NCBI RefSeq assembly: GCF_003026355.1
Contig: NZ_PYON01000003.1
Coordinates: forward strand, 124,001-188,000
DNA length: 64,000 nt
Origin: Photobacterium kishitanii
GTDB taxonomy: Bacteria > Pseudomonadota > Gammaproteobacteria > Enterobacterales > Vibrionaceae
Reading direction: 5' to 3'
In this document: positions 44,867 to 54,739 of the stretch, piece by piece
How positions within the stretch are numbered: position 1 is the first letter of the stretch
Layout of the letters: every line of letters starts with the position of its first letter
The notes under the pieces: generated by a model
Told to the model about the DNA's origin: nothing
Database searches by the model: none
The model's input: the letters and a program-made list of their open reading frames with translations, nothing else
Translations under genes and position numbers: made by a program

Positions 44867-46252
44867 ATGGGATTAAGTGCAGGTGGTTTAGCGTCTGGGT
44901 TAGATGTCGCTGGAATGACGCAACAATTAGTTGCCGCTGAGCGTGCGCCTAAAGAACAGCGGATTAAAGAACAGCAGCAAAAGCTAGAAGTTCAACTCAG
45001 TGGCTATGGGCAAATTAAATCAGCGGTATCTGGTTTAGAAGATATGGTCAAAAAGTTTGCCGAAGATAAAGTTTTTGCGGGTCAATCGGCAACCTCATCG
45101 GAAAGTGGCTTTGTTGGTGTTGAAGCCTCTGCTGATGCACAAAATGGTAGCTATAACATTGAAGTGCTTGCGTTAGCTAAATCTCATAAAGTGATGTCAA
45201 ATAATTCATTTGATTCCGATCCTAAAGCGGAACTTGGTTCGGGAACATTAGATATTACTATTGACGGAAAAACATTATCACTGGATATCAATAAAGAAAA
45301 AAGCAGCCTTAAAGATATCGTTAACGCAATAAATAATGCTGAAGATAACCCTGGTGTTACCGCTACCGTTATCAATGATGATAATGGCGCTAAAATTGTT
45401 TTTTCTAGTTCTGAAACAGGTAAAGATCATCAGATATCGATCGATGCATCTAAGATGAGTGGGGATCTTGCTAAGTTAAGCTTTGATCCTGTCAACCCAG
45501 CCGCCAATACTGAGATGGTACAAATGCAGGCGGGTGAGGATGCTCAAATACGAATAGATAATCATACCGTCATTAGTAGTGGCAGTAATAAAATTGAGAA
45601 TGCGATTGAAGGTGTCACGCTTGATTTAAAAAAATTAACTAATACTGATGAAGTGAAGCACGTCACGATTGATATTACGGATAATACTAAAGATGCTAAA
45701 TCATCACTTGAAGGTTTTATCGAAAAATACAATGAATTTATTGATACCGCCAATAATCTTAGTAAGTATGATGTTGAGAAGAAGACTAGTGGTCCGTTAA
45801 ATGGTGATAGTTTAACCCGTTCTATTAGTAGTCAAATGCGTAATTTAATGAATAAAACTATTGAGGTTGATGGTCAAAGTTATAGCTTGAGCGAATTTGG
45901 AATCACGACAGATCGTTATGGAAAAGTTGAAATTGATGATGAAAAGTTTGATGAGGCATTAAAGGATAATTTTAAAGCGTTTAATGCATTTTTTAATACT
46001 GCTGATGATGGTTTTCTTGATCAAGCTGAAGATATTTTTAAATCGTTTACTAGTTCAACTGATGGTGTATTAACTAATAAAGAAAAAACGATTAAAGAAC
46101 AACAAACTCGGCTTGAAGATGATATGACGTCACTCAATGAACGAATGAAAGCTTATGAAGAGCGTACTTACCAGCAATTTACTGCTATGGATGCAGCAAT
46201 AGGGAAAATGAATAATCAGCTCAACACTATGATGAGCTTAATGGTCTTTTAA
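44867..46252 (+). CDS. fliD: Flagellar filament cap FliD (HAP2)
   Basis: 461 residues. N-terminal GLSAGGLASGLDVAGMTQQL with VAAERAPKEQRI; central D2/D3; C-terminal coiled-coil LNERMKAYEERTYQQFTAMD and AAIGKMNNQLNTMMSL. It caps the filament and lets flagellin polymerise. SD AAAGAGG. 15 bases after flaG. Confidence 0.96.
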   Translation: MGLSAGGLASGLDVAGMTQQLVAAERAPKEQRIKEQQQKLEVQLSGYGQIKSAVSGLEDMVKKFAEDKVFAGQSATSSESGFVGVEASADAQNGSYNIEVLALAKSHKVMSNNSFDSDPKAELGSGTLDITIDGKTLSLDINKEKSSLKDIVNAINNAEDNPGVTATVINDDNGAKIVFSSSETGKDHQISIDASKMSGDLAKLSFDPVNPAANTEMVQMQAGEDAQIRIDNHTVISSGSNKIENAIEGVTLDLKKLTNTDEVKHVTIDITDNTKDAKSSLEGFIEKYNEFIDTANNLSKYDVEKKTSGPLNGDSLTRSISSQMRNLMNKTIEVDGQSYSLSEFGITTDRYGKVEIDDEKFDEALKDNFKAFNAFFNTADDGFLDQAEDIFKSFTSSTDGVLTNKEKTIKEQQTRLEDDMTSLNERMKAYEERTYQQFTAMDAAIGKMNNQLNTMMSLMVF

Positions 46253-46264
46253 AATGGATAACTG

Positions 46265-46582
46265 ATGCATCAATTAATCACATTAGAACCACTAACTCAA
46301 TTAGAACACCAAATCGAGCAATTACTGCTAGCAGAAGATTATCCTGATGATTTTCCGCAGCAATTAGAAAACTTAGTTGCTTTGCGTCATCAACAAGTGG
46401 AATTAGTACTTAAACAGCCTGATTTATCACGGGCTGTGTTTGATGATGTGGTGGCACGTACGCAAGTCATGAAAGGGTTATTACAACAACATAAAGATCG
46501 TATTGGCGCGCAGTTAGTACGCTCGAAAAAGAGTCAAAAATCATTATCGCTCTACAGCAATATTCAACAACATGGACAATAA
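46265..46582 (+). CDS. flaI: FlaI-type flagellar protein (FliT-like position)
   Basis: 105 residues, helical, rich in Gln and Leu, with no membrane segment. It sits between fliD and fliS, where vibrios carry flaI, whose product resembles small chaperones such as FliT. It may bind FliD or late substrates. The name rests mainly on position and size; the start is 12 bases after fliD. Confidence 0.75.
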   Translation: MHQLITLEPLTQLEHQIEQLLLAEDYPDDFPQQLENLVALRHQQVELVLKQPDLSRAVFDDVVARTQVMKGLLQQHKDRIGAQLVRSKKSQKSLSLYSNIQQHGQ

Positions 46583-46634
46583 CGATTGATCTCAGGGTTA
46601 TTGATAACGTCCCAGCTATTTAAAGGATAATAAC

Positions 46635-47036
46635 ATGCGTGGTTCTCTTCAGGCATATAAGCAAGTTTCAGTGAATGCACAACTCGCTAGCGCATCACCG
46701 CACCGTATCATTCAAATGTTATACGCAGGAGCGATAGAACGCCTAATTCAGGGCAAGGCGGCGATGGAACAGGGTAATATAGCGGTTAAGTGTGAGCGTT
46801 TGACTAAAGCGTTAGATATTGTATTAAGTCTACGTGATTGCTTATCAATGGAAGAAGGCGGTGATATTGCTAAGAACCTTGATGCACTTTATGATTTTAT
46901 GGGGAGTGAGATTTCACGCGCTAATGCGGAAAATGTGACTCAGCCTCTTGATGATGTGATTGGTATGCTACGTGAAATAAAATCAGCATGGGATCAAATT
47001 CCAACAGAATATCACTACCTTACTGAAACTAATTAA
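46635..47036 (+). CDS. fliS: Flagellin export chaperone FliS
   Basis: 133 residues. Contains YKQVSVNAQLASASPHRIIQ and MLYAGAIERLIQGKAAME, then LSLRDCLSMEEGGDIAKNLD and LYDFMGSEISRANAE, the four-helix FliS fold that binds flagellin C-termini. SD AAAGGA. A strong terminator follows. Confidence 0.96.
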   Translation: MRGSLQAYKQVSVNAQLASASPHRIIQMLYAGAIERLIQGKAAMEQGNIAVKCERLTKALDIVLSLRDCLSMEEGGDIAKNLDALYDFMGSEISRANAENVTQPLDDVIGMLREIKSAWDQIPTEYHYLTETN

Positions 47037-47044
47037 AGGTTATT

Positions 47045-47090
47045 TATTATCGGTAACCATCATCAATGTTGCCGATAATAGTTATTTTTA
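47045..47090 (+). terminator. Terminator after fliS
   Basis: 13-bp stem TATTATCGGTAAC / GTTGCCGATAATA, with one G-T pair and a 10-base loop, followed by GTTATTTTT. It ends the flaG-fliD-flaI-fliS unit. Confidence 0.75.
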
Positions 47091-47287
47091 GTGTTTTTAG
47101 GCTAAAAATGGAAGAAAAGCCGTTCAAATGCATAGTTATTTGTATTGGTATCACAGCTTTTATACGTCAAATCTTGCCTTATGGTGCACATTAATTACAA
47201 TGTAGCTACCATCTTCTTGACTGTTGTTCTTTTCACTACATTGAATATACAGTCAGAGTGTACTCTTATTAAGGCAATATCCATCTT

Positions 47288-48733
47288 ATGCTCGGTTTAG
47301 TAAATACGCTTGTTATTGATGACGATCCACAGCAACGTCATGATTTAGGTGTCATCCTCAATTTTATGGGTGAACATCATAGTGCGCTGTCATCACAAGA
47401 TCTTACCGTGTCATTATGGGAACAGCCATGGGGTATTTGTCTGTTAGGTACGATCACTAATACCAAAAGGTTAACTGGTATTATCGATATGCTTAAACTA
47501 TATCCACAGATTCCTGTTGTTGCATTAACTAATCATCATGAGTTGTTGTCAGAATTGCCTAATTATATTGGCGATCTTAAACTCCCGCTACATTATAACC
47601 AATTAGCAGATGCCTTCCGTCATTGCCAAGAATACTTAGGTAAACGAGTTCATCAAGTGCCTTCTTTAGGGCGTAAGAACATGCTATTTCGAAGTATGGT
47701 AGGCCGTAGTGAAGCCATTAGTGATATTCGTCGGTTAGTCGAGCAAGTTGCCGCGTGTGATGCTAGTGTATTGATTTTAGGTGAGTCAGGTACTGGAAAA
47801 GAAGTCGTCGCGCGTAATGTACATTACCATTCAGAGCGTGGTAAGGGCCCGTTTGTGCCTGTGAACTGTGGCGCTATTCCACCAGATTTACTTGAAAGTG
47901 AATTGTTTGGTCATGAAAAAGGTGCATTTACCGGGGCTATTTCAACCCGTAAAGGTCGTTTTGAGTTAGCTGAAGGTGGCACCTTATTTTTAGACGAGAT
48001 TGGTGATATGCCAATGTCGATGCAAGTTAAATTGTTACGTGTATTACAAGAGCGCAGTTTTGAACGAGTTGGCGGTAGTCAAACGATTAAAGTTAACGTG
48101 CGTATTGTCGCGGCAACCCATCGCGATCTAGATAAGATGATTGCTGAAAGATTGTTTCGTGAAGATTTATATTACCGCTTGAATGTATTTCCAATTGATA
48201 TGCCAGCTCTAAGGGATCGCATTGAAGATATTCCGTTGCTATTGCAAGAACTGTTAACTCGTATGGAAGCGGAAGGTGCTAAACGGATTCATTTCACACC
48301 GCGAGCAATTGCATCGTTAATGCTGCATGATTGGCCTGGAAATATTCGTGAATTAGCTAATTTAGTTGAGCGTCTAACGATTCTTTATCCTGGCGAAATG
48401 GTAGATGTAAATCATCTGCCAGTGAAATATCGTTATGGGCATTTACCTGATTTTGTACCAGAAATCAGCACGACTTCAATAGAAGAGCAAGAGCAACAAG
48501 CGTTGGCTGATATGTTTGCCGCTGAAGATACTGAGATTACACCATTAGGTAATGGTTTACCGCCAGAAGGGTTAAATCTTAAAGAGATGTTAGCAGAGCT
48601 TGAAGTGGAAATGATCCGTCAAGCATTGGGTGCTCAATCGAGTGTGGTTGCACGTGCTGCTGATATGCTGGGTATGCGCCGTACTACTTTGGTTGAAAAA
48701 ATGCGTAAATATGGCTTGTCGAAAGACAGCTAA
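47288..48733 (+). CDS. flrA: Flagellar master regulator FlrA (sigma54 activator, FleQ family)
   Basis: 481 residues. An N-terminal FleQ-type receiver-like domain ([13 protein letters not shown]) has LLGTI where a phosphoacceptor Asp would be. The AAA+ domain has GESGTGKE (165-172) and the sigma54-contact loop GAFTGA (212-217), with [13 protein letters not shown] and [13 protein letters not shown]-terminal Fis-type helix-turn-helix follows ([20 protein letters not shown]). It switches on class II genes such as flrBC. It stands alone between terminators, as in other vibrios. ATG 47288 has only a weak SD. Confidence 0.96.
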   Translation: MLGLVNTLVIDDDPQQRHDLGVILNFMGEHHSALSSQDLTVSLWEQPWGICLLGTITNTKRLTGIIDMLKLYPQIPVVALTNHHELLSELPNYIGDLKLPLHYNQLADAFRHCQEYLGKRVHQVPSLGRKNMLFRSMVGRSEAISDIRRLVEQVAACDASVLILGESGTGKEVVARNVHYHSERGKGPFVPVNCGAIPPDLLESELFGHEKGAFTGAISTRKGRFELAEGGTLFLDEIGDMPMSMQVKLLRVLQERSFERVGGSQTIKVNVRIVAATHRDLDKMIAERLFREDLYYRLNVFPIDMPALRDRIEDIPLLLQELLTRMEAEGAKRIHFTPRAIASLMLHDWPGNIRELANLVERLTILYPGEMVDVNHLPVKYRYGHLPDFVPEISTTSIEEQEQQALADMFAAEDTEITPLGNGLPPEGLNLKEMLAELEVEMIRQALGAQSSVVARAADMLGMRRTTLVEKMRKYGLSKDS

Positions 48734-48754
48734 TTCACCCTGACCATTTTTGTA

Positions 48755-48793
48755 AAAAAGCCACCGTCATTAATTTGGCGGTGGCTTTTTTTA
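48755..48793 (+). terminator. Rho-independent terminator after flrA
   Basis: Perfect 12-bp stem AAAAAGCCACCG / CGGTGGCTTTTT with a 12-base loop and further T residues. Confidence 0.92.
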
Positions 48794-48994
48794 TGTGATA
48801 TTGAGAATAGTTGTTTAATAAATAATCACAAAATATGGCTATTACCAATATTTGACAGCTAAATGAGAGCATAAATTCATCATTATTGATAAAGGAAGTT
48901 GATTGCATTCATTAAATTGTTACTAGTGTCATAAAAGTGACACTATGTGTGAGTGGTTGTAATTGTTAACCTGTTGATAATTAATCATTAATAG

Positions 48995-49010
48995 TGGTAT
49001 GTAACTTGCA
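48995..49010 (+). promoter_or_regulatory. sigma54 promoter of flrB-flrC
   Basis: TGGTATGTAACTTGCA has TGG and TTGCA with exact -24/-12 spacing, about 37 bases before the flrB ATG. FlrA-dependent class II transcription is expected. Confidence 0.78.
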
Positions 49011-49046
49011 TTTGGTTACTGTTGTTGTATTCGTTTCAGGTTAATC

Positions 49047-50069
49047 ATGAGTGACTCACCCGCAACATTATTGGCGTTAAACCAGCAAGTAGAACGTTAT
49101 CAACAGGTATTAAAAGTGATGCCCGTTGCTGTCATTTTGTTGGATGAGAAAGGTGTTATTACTGAAGCTAATCAAGAGGCATTGCGGCTGTTAGGTGAGC
49201 CATTAACAGGTCAACGTTGGGGAGAGATTATTCAACGTAGCTTTGCTCCACAAGATGATGATGGTCATGAAGTATCACTACGCAGTGGTCGTAAAGTGAA
49301 ATTAGCCATTTCAGCCTCAGCAGCAGGACAGTTAATAGTGATCACCGATTTAACTGAAACGCGGCAGTTGCAATCACGGTTAAGTGAAATGCAACGTTTA
49401 TCATCATTAGGGCGGATGGTTGCATCATTGGCACATCAGGTACGGACACCCCTTGCCAGTGCGTTGTTGTATGCGGCTAACTTGGCTTCATCAGGGTTAA
49501 GCCCAACGACTCGCTCACGGTTTCAAACTAAGCTAGTGGATCGATTGTACGATCTTGAAAAACAAGTCAATGATATGTTGCTATTTGCTAAAGGTGGTGA
49601 CAATAAAGTGGTGAGTGAATTTACTGTTGAAAGTTTACTCAACAGTTTAGAGGCGATGATAGAAACCCAAGTACTGAGCAATGACGTTGATTTTAGTATT
49701 GACTGCGATGATGAAACATTACAGTTGCTAGGTAATGAAAATGCGTTAGCTAGTGCAGTCTGTAATTTGATCACTAATGCGATTCAAATGGCGGGTAAAA
49801 GCTGTCGCGTCGCAGTGCGGTGCCAGCAACAGGATCAGGTGTTACTACTTAGTGTGACTGACAATGGTCCCGGCATTGCTGTAGAGGATCATCAAAAAGT
49901 GCTAGAGCCCTTTTTTACCACTCGAAAACAAGGTACTGGATTAGGGTTAGCGGTAGTACAGATGGTGGTATCAGCCCATAAAGGCCGTTTGATATTAAAT
50001 TCACAGCTCGGATGTGGGGCAACATTTACCTTGCAGTTACCGTTAGTTGCATCAGCCCAAATAGCATAA
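49047..50069 (+). CDS. flrB: Flagellar sensor histidine kinase FlrB
   Basis: 340 residues, cytoplasmic (no membrane helix). A PAS-like domain (MPVAVILLDEKGVITEANQE) is followed by the H-box SSLGRMVASLAHQVRTPLAS and the ATPase boxes NLITNAIQMAG (N), DNGPGIAV (G1), FFTTRKQGTGLGLAVV (F/G2). It phosphorylates FlrC to start class III expression. flrC follows after 29 bases. Confidence 0.96.
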   Translation: MSDSPATLLALNQQVERYQQVLKVMPVAVILLDEKGVITEANQEALRLLGEPLTGQRWGEIIQRSFAPQDDDGHEVSLRSGRKVKLAISASAAGQLIVITDLTETRQLQSRLSEMQRLSSLGRMVASLAHQVRTPLASALLYAANLASSGLSPTTRSRFQTKLVDRLYDLEKQVNDMLLFAKGGDNKVVSEFTVESLLNSLEAMIETQVLSNDVDFSIDCDDETLQLLGNENALASAVCNLITNAIQMAGKSCRVAVRCQQQDQVLLLSVTDNGPGIAVEDHQKVLEPFFTTRKQGTGLGLAVVQMVVSAHKGRLILNSQLGCGATFTLQLPLVASAQIA

Positions 50070-50098
50070 TGGTTCAAGTTAACGATGGAGAGTAAAAC

Positions 50099-51475
50099 AT
50101 GAGTCAAACACGGGTATTAGTCGTAGAAGATGATGCAGGTTTACGTGAAGCTTTAGTCGATACACTCGCACTGGCGGGCTATCAATGGCTAGAAGCGGAA
50201 AGTGCAGAGCAGGCGTTAGTGCTATTGAAATCTGAACCGATTGATATTGTAGTGTCTGATGTGCAAATGGCTGGTATGGATGGTTTAGCTTTATTACGCA
50301 GTATTAAATTACAGTGGCCCAAAATACCAGTGCTGTTAATGACTGCTTACGCCAATATTGAAGATGCAGTCGCTGCGATGAAAGATGGCGCGATTGACTA
50401 CATGGCGAAGCCGTTTGCACCGCAAGTGTTACTTAATATGGTTGGTCGTTATGCACCAATTAAACGCCATCCTAACGATACTGTCGTGGCTGATCCTAAA
50501 AGTATTCACTTATTAGCAATGGCAGAAAAAGTCGCTAAAACCGATGCCAGTGTCATGGTATTGGGTCCAAGTGGTTCTGGTAAAGAGGTGTTGTCACGTT
50601 ATATTCATGATCATTCACTGCGCTGTGATGGGCCATTTGTCGCGATTAACTGTGCTGCAATTCCAGAGAATATGCTCGAAGCAATGTTGTTTGGTTATGA
50701 AAAAGGTGCATTTACAGGGGCAGTGCAAGCTTGTCCTGGTAAATTTGAACAAGCACAAGCCGGCACTATTTTGTTGGATGAAATCAGTGAAATGGATATC
50801 AACTTGCAAGCTAAGCTATTACGAGTATTACAAGAACGTGAAGTTGAGCGGTTAGGTGGTCGAAAAAGCATTAAATTGGATGTACGGATTATTGCAACCA
50901 GTAACCGTGATTTAAAAAGCTATGTTACAGAAGGGCATTTTCGTGAAGATTTGTATTACCGCTTAAATGTATTTCCAATTACATGGCCTGCGCTCACTGA
51001 GCGTGAGGGCGATATCGTGCCGTTAGCGCAGTTATTTCTCCAGCGTCATGCTTGTCAGCAAGGTATCGTTGTACCTGTGATGAGTGATTGTGCGCAGCAC
51101 AAATTATTACAATATTCATGGCCTGGAAATGTACGTGAGCTTGATAACGTGATTCAACGCGCGTTAATCATACACGATAACCTTATGATAACTGGGCAAC
51201 ATATTCTACTTGAAGGGCTTGATTGGTTGCAGATAACCAATGTACCAGTAGCGTCTGAAAGTGCAGCAGTAGTTGCCACCTCAGCAGGATCACCAACCGT
51301 TAATGATAGTTTGGGTAATGAATTACGGGGGCAAGAATTCAGTATTATTTTAGATACTCTAGTTGCTTGCCAAGGTAATCGTAAACACATGGCAGATAAA
51401 TTAGGAATTAGCCCTCGAACATTGCGCTATAAGTTAGCCAAAATGCGTGATGCAGGGATTGAGTTGCCAGTGTAA
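50099..51475 (+). CDS. flrC: Flagellar sigma54 response regulator FlrC
   Basis: 458 residues. Receiver domain with phosphoacceptor D54 (VVSDVQMAGMDG). AAA+ domain with GPSGSGKE (156-163), [10 protein letters not shown] and RVLQEREVERLGG, then a Fis-type C-terminal helix-turn-helix (GNRKHMADKLGISPRTLRYK). When phosphorylated by FlrB it activates the sigma54 promoters of basal-body, hook and some filament genes. SD GGAG. fliE starts 62 bases later. Confidence 0.96.
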   Translation: MSQTRVLVVEDDAGLREALVDTLALAGYQWLEAESAEQALVLLKSEPIDIVVSDVQMAGMDGLALLRSIKLQWPKIPVLLMTAYANIEDAVAAMKDGAIDYMAKPFAPQVLLNMVGRYAPIKRHPNDTVVADPKSIHLLAMAEKVAKTDASVMVLGPSGSGKEVLSRYIHDHSLRCDGPFVAINCAAIPENMLEAMLFGYEKGAFTGAVQACPGKFEQAQAGTILLDEISEMDINLQAKLLRVLQEREVERLGGRKSIKLDVRIIATSNRDLKSYVTEGHFREDLYYRLNVFPITWPALTEREGDIVPLAQLFLQRHACQQGIVVPVMSDCAQHKLLQYSWPGNVRELDNVIQRALIIHDNLMITGQHILLEGLDWLQITNVPVASESAAVVATSAGSPTVNDSLGNELRGQEFSIILDTLVACQGNRKHMADKLGISPRTLRYKLAKMRDAGIELPV

Positions 51476-51537
51476 GCCTATTGACTATATACAATAACAA
51501 TCCTTTTTAGTTGTAAATAAAACAGTGAGATTATGCA

Positions 51538-51849
51538 ATGAAAGTTAATGGATTAGCGACTGAAATGCAGACGATGCGTTTAGAAGCACAGAACACTATT
51601 CGTCCAGCTACAGGCCAGCAAGTGAGTGCTGATTTTGGCAATTTACTCAATGACGCGATTAAGTCGGTTAATACCCTTCAAGGCCAATCAAGTGATTTAG
51701 CAACCCGTTTTGATCAAGGTGATCGCAGCGTGTCGTTATCGGATGTAATGATTGCGCGCAATAAATCTAGTGTGGCTTTTGAAGCGACGGTTCAAGTGCG
51801 TAATAAAATGGTTCAAGCCTACAAAGAATTAATGAATATGCCGGTATAA
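51538..51849 (+). CDS. fliE: Flagellar MS-ring/rod junction protein FliE
   Basis: 103 residues, standard length. C-terminal signature DVMIARNKSSVAFEATVQVR with NKMVQAYKELMNMPV. It links the MS-ring to the rod. No sigma54 match was found directly upstream, so it may be read from flrBC or from an undetected promoter. Confidence 0.95.
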   Translation: MKVNGLATEMQTMRLEAQNTIRPATGQQVSADFGNLLNDAIKSVNTLQGQSSDLATRFDQGDRSVSLSDVMIARNKSSVAFEATVQVRNKMVQAYKELMNMPV

Positions 51850-51911
51850 AGACCGTTATTATCGTCGATGTGGTAAGCGCATCATTTTGCTATATGTGTG
51901 AGTAATAAATA

Positions 51912-53657
51912 GTGTCAGATCAAATTGTTAATCAACAAGTTACGGTTGCAAATAATAATACTTCGCCGGTATTGCGCGATGAATCTCAAGATCCCGATCT
52001 TGCAGAGAAGAAAGCATCGCGTACCGACAGTATTTTAGGCAATCTTGATCTGTTACGGCAGGTAATTTTAGTGCTATCAGTCGCTATTTGCGTGGCGTTG
52101 ATTGTGATGGTCGTGGTGTGGATAAAAGAGCCAGAAATGCGGCCATTAGGTAGCTATGATACCGAAGAATTGATCCCGATATTGGATCACTTTGATCAAA
52201 AGAAAATTGATTATCAACTTGATGGCAATACCATTCGTGTTCCGGCGGATAAATACAGCAGCATAAAATTAGATTTAACGCGTAGTGGTTTAAACAGTCG
52301 CACCGCAGAAGGCGATGACATTTTATTGCAAGATATGGGGTTTGGTGTTTCACAGCGATTGGAAAATGAACGTTTAAAATTAAGTCGTGAACGTCAATTA
52401 GCCCGTGCTATTGAGCAAATTAGCCAAGTGCGCAAGGCACAAGTGTTGCTGGCAATGCCAAAGCAAAGTGTCTTTGTGCGCCATAATCAAGATGCAACCG
52501 CTACGGTTTTTTTAACCTTAGCTTCAGGCAGTGCGCTGGGCCAACAAGAAGTTGATTCGATTGTTGATATGGTTGCAACAGCGGTTCCTGGTTTACGTCC
52601 GACTCGAGTTACTGTCACCGATCAACATGGGCGTTTATTAAGTTCTGGCACCGAAGATCCTAGTTCCAGTGCTAAACGTAAAGAATATGAACTAGAGCGT
52701 AAACAAGAACAGTCATTACGTGAAAAAATTGATGCGATTTTAATGCCCGTTTTAGGTTTGGGTAATTATACCTCGCAAGTTGATATCGCGATGGACTTCT
52801 CCGCCTTAGAAGAAACGCATAAACGCTACAATCCTGCAACGGCCGCTACTCGAAGCGAATTTACCCGCGAAGATAGCAATGGTGGCCAAGTGACTGCTGG
52901 TATTCCCGGCTCATTAAGTAATCAACCGCCAGTCAGTAGTTCTATTCCTGAAAATATTAAAGATATGCAAGCGGGTAGCAGTAGTGGCAGCGGTCGTATG
53001 CACCGTGAATCAACCCGTAATTATGAATTAGATACCACGATCAGTCATAAGCGCGCTCAGACTGGGGTGATCGATCGCCAAACGGTGTCGGTTGCGATTG
53101 ACTATAAAACCATTGTTGATCCCAAAACGGATGCCGTTACGCGAGTACCGATATCTGAAGCTGAAATTATTAAAATTCGTCGTTTATTAATGGGCGGGAT
53201 TGGTTTTTCAGAAGCTCGAGGTGATTTATTAGAAGTCTTATCAGTGCCGTTTGCATTACCAGAAGAGCAATTGTTAGCCGAGATGCCGATTTGGGAAAAT
53301 CCTAATTTTAGTAGTTGGATTCGATGGTTGGCTGCTGCATTAGTGATTATTGTGGTGATCGTAGTATTAGTGCGTCCGGCAATGAATAAGCTGCTATATC
53401 CAAATAAAACGGCTGACGGTACGTTATTAGATGAAAATGGTGTACCCATCTTAACTCACAGCAGTAATAGTGATGGCACAGGCTTAATTGGTGGTGATTT
53501 AGACCCACATGAAAGTTTTGAGTTAAGCAGTAGTAGTTTAGATCTCCCTAACTTACATAAAGATGAAGACTTACTTAAAGCGGTGCGTGCCTTGGTTGCC
53601 AATGAGCCAGATCTTGCCGCGCAAGTAGTGAAAAGCTGGATGAATGAAGATGGCTAA
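51912..53657 (+). CDS. fliF: Flagellar MS-ring protein FliF
   Basis: 581 residues with two membrane helices (about residues 52-74 and 470-495) flanking the large periplasmic ring-building domains. Visible: LDHFDQKKIDYQLDGNTIRV, SQRLENERLKLSRERQLARA and AQVLLAMPKQSVFVR. The cytoplasmic C-terminus (LDLPNLHKDEDLLKAVRALV) binds FliG. GTG start at 51912 with a weak SD (GTGAG). The end overlaps fliG by 8 bases. Confidence 0.96.
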   Translation: MSDQIVNQQVTVANNNTSPVLRDESQDPDLAEKKASRTDSILGNLDLLRQVILVLSVAICVALIVMVVVWIKEPEMRPLGSYDTEELIPILDHFDQKKIDYQLDGNTIRVPADKYSSIKLDLTRSGLNSRTAEGDDILLQDMGFGVSQRLENERLKLSRERQLARAIEQISQVRKAQVLLAMPKQSVFVRHNQDATATVFLTLASGSALGQQEVDSIVDMVATAVPGLRPTRVTVTDQHGRLLSSGTEDPSSSAKRKEYELERKQEQSLREKIDAILMPVLGLGNYTSQVDIAMDFSALEETHKRYNPATAATRSEFTREDSNGGQVTAGIPGSLSNQPPVSSSIPENIKDMQAGSSSGSGRMHRESTRNYELDTTISHKRAQTGVIDRQTVSVAIDYKTIVDPKTDAVTRVPISEAEIIKIRRLLMGGIGFSEARGDLLEVLSVPFALPEEQLLAEMPIWENPNFSSWIRWLAAALVIIVVIVVLVRPAMNKLLYPNKTADGTLLDENGVPILTHSSNSDGTGLIGGDLDPHESFELSSSSLDLPNLHKDEDLLKAVRALVANEPDLAAQVVKSWMNEDG

Positions 53658-54690
53658 TGACGTAGCAACAGTTGATAATAAATTTGATATTAAAAGCCTT
53701 AATGGTGCTGAAAAAGCAGCTATTTTATTATTAAGTCTCAATGAGCAAGATGCAGCGAGTATTATTCGTCACCTCGATCCAAAGCAAGTGCAGCGGGTCG
53801 GCGGAACAATGGCAAGTATGAAAAACTTAAATCAAGATAAAGTCTCTAGCGTTCATCGTTTATTTTTAGAAGAGATTCAAAAATACACCAGTATCGGCAT
53901 GGGTAGTGAAGATTTTGTTCGTAATGCATTAGTGGCAGCATTAGGTGAAGATAAAGCTAATAACTTGGTCGATCAAATACTGATGGGAAGTGGTTCACGT
54001 GGGCTTGATTCCTTAAAATGGATGGATCCACGTCAAGTTGCCAGCATTATCCTTAATGAGCACCCTCAAATTCAAACTATTGTTTTGTCATATTTAGAAC
54101 CCGAACAATCTGCTGAAATTTTATCGCAATTTCCTGAGCGAGTACGGTTAGATTTGATGATGCGTATTGCTAATTTAGAGGAAGTACAACCTGCAGCATT
54201 ACATGAATTAAACGATATCATGGAAAAACAATTCGCTGGCCAAGCGGGTGCGCAAGCTGCAAAAATTGGTGGTCTTAAAGCGGCAGCTGAAATCATGAAC
54301 TATCTCGATAATAATGTTGAAGGGTTGTTGATGGATCAAATTCGTGAAAACGATGAAGAGACTGCTACCCAAATTCAAGATTTGATGTTCGTGTTTGATA
54401 ACTTGATAGAAGTTGATGATCGCGGTATTCAAATTTTATTACGTGATGTACCTCAAGAGCTATTACAAAAAGCCCTTAAAGGTGCTGATGATATGTTGCG
54501 TGATAAGTTCTATAGCAATATGTCTAAGCGTGCGGGTGAAATGCTGCAAGAAGATTTAGAAACAATGGGACCGATTCGAGTTGCTGATGTAGAAGCGGCT
54601 CAGAAAGAGATCTTATCTATTGCTCGCCGTTTATCTGATTTAGGTGAATTAGTGTTAACGGGTAATGGAGGCACTGATGAATTCTTATAA
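53650..54690 (+). CDS. fliG: Flagellar motor switch protein FliG
   Basis: 346 residues. ATG 53650 gives MANDVA, which matches Vibrio FliG; an in-frame ATG at 53644 would add MK. Landmarks: EKAAILLLSLNEQDAASIIR, KWMDPRQVASIILNEHPQIQ, ILSQFPERVRLDLMMRI, and the C-terminal torque domain with VDDRGIQILLRDVPQELLQK and charged residues. C-terminal GGTDEFL. C-ring subunit facing the stator. It overlaps fliF by 8 bases. Confidence 0.96.
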   Translation: MANDVATVDNKFDIKSLNGAEKAAILLLSLNEQDAASIIRHLDPKQVQRVGGTMASMKNLNQDKVSSVHRLFLEEIQKYTSIGMGSEDFVRNALVAALGEDKANNLVDQILMGSGSRGLDSLKWMDPRQVASIILNEHPQIQTIVLSYLEPEQSAEILSQFPERVRLDLMMRIANLEEVQPAALHELNDIMEKQFAGQAGAQAAKIGGLKAAAEIMNYLDNNVEGLLMDQIRENDEETATQIQDLMFVFDNLIEVDDRGIQILLRDVPQELLQKALKGADDMLRDKFYSNMSKRAGEMLQEDLETMGPIRVADVEAAQKEILSIARRLSDLGELVLTGNGGTDEFL

Positions 54691-54739
54691 TCGCGTTGTT
54701 ATTTCAGCGGTTGATGATGAGTGTGAAAATCTATTATGA
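54677..54739 (+). CDS. Possible 20-codon coupling ORF between fliG and fliH
   Basis: A short ORF ([20 protein letters not shown]) starts inside the 3' end of fliG, with a perfect GGAGG five to six bases upstream. Its TGA overlaps the fliH ATG as ATGA. fliH itself has no visible Shine-Dalgarno. The layout suggests that ribosomes are passed on to fliH; the peptide itself may have no function. Chance is possible, since GGAGG also encodes Gly-Gly of FliG. Confidence 0.4.
   Translation: MNSYNRVVISAVDDECENLL

Larger units (their letters stand above)
48734..49046 (+). other. flrA-flrB intergenic region
   Basis: 313 bases with the flrA terminator at 48755-48793 and a sigma54-type promoter at 48995-49010. 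Between them is AT-rich DNA with GTGTCATAAAAGTGACAC (48929-48946 region), a short palindrome; nothing else was recognised. Confidence 0.6.

Noticed and set aside
47288..47700. FlrA as a phosphorylated response regulator
   Set aside because: The position of the phosphoacceptor reads LLGTI with no Asp, as in the FleQ group.
51476..51537. sigma54 promoter before fliE
   Set aside because: No GG/GC pair with 12-base spacing occurs in the gap; a near match inside the flrC end has the wrong spacing.
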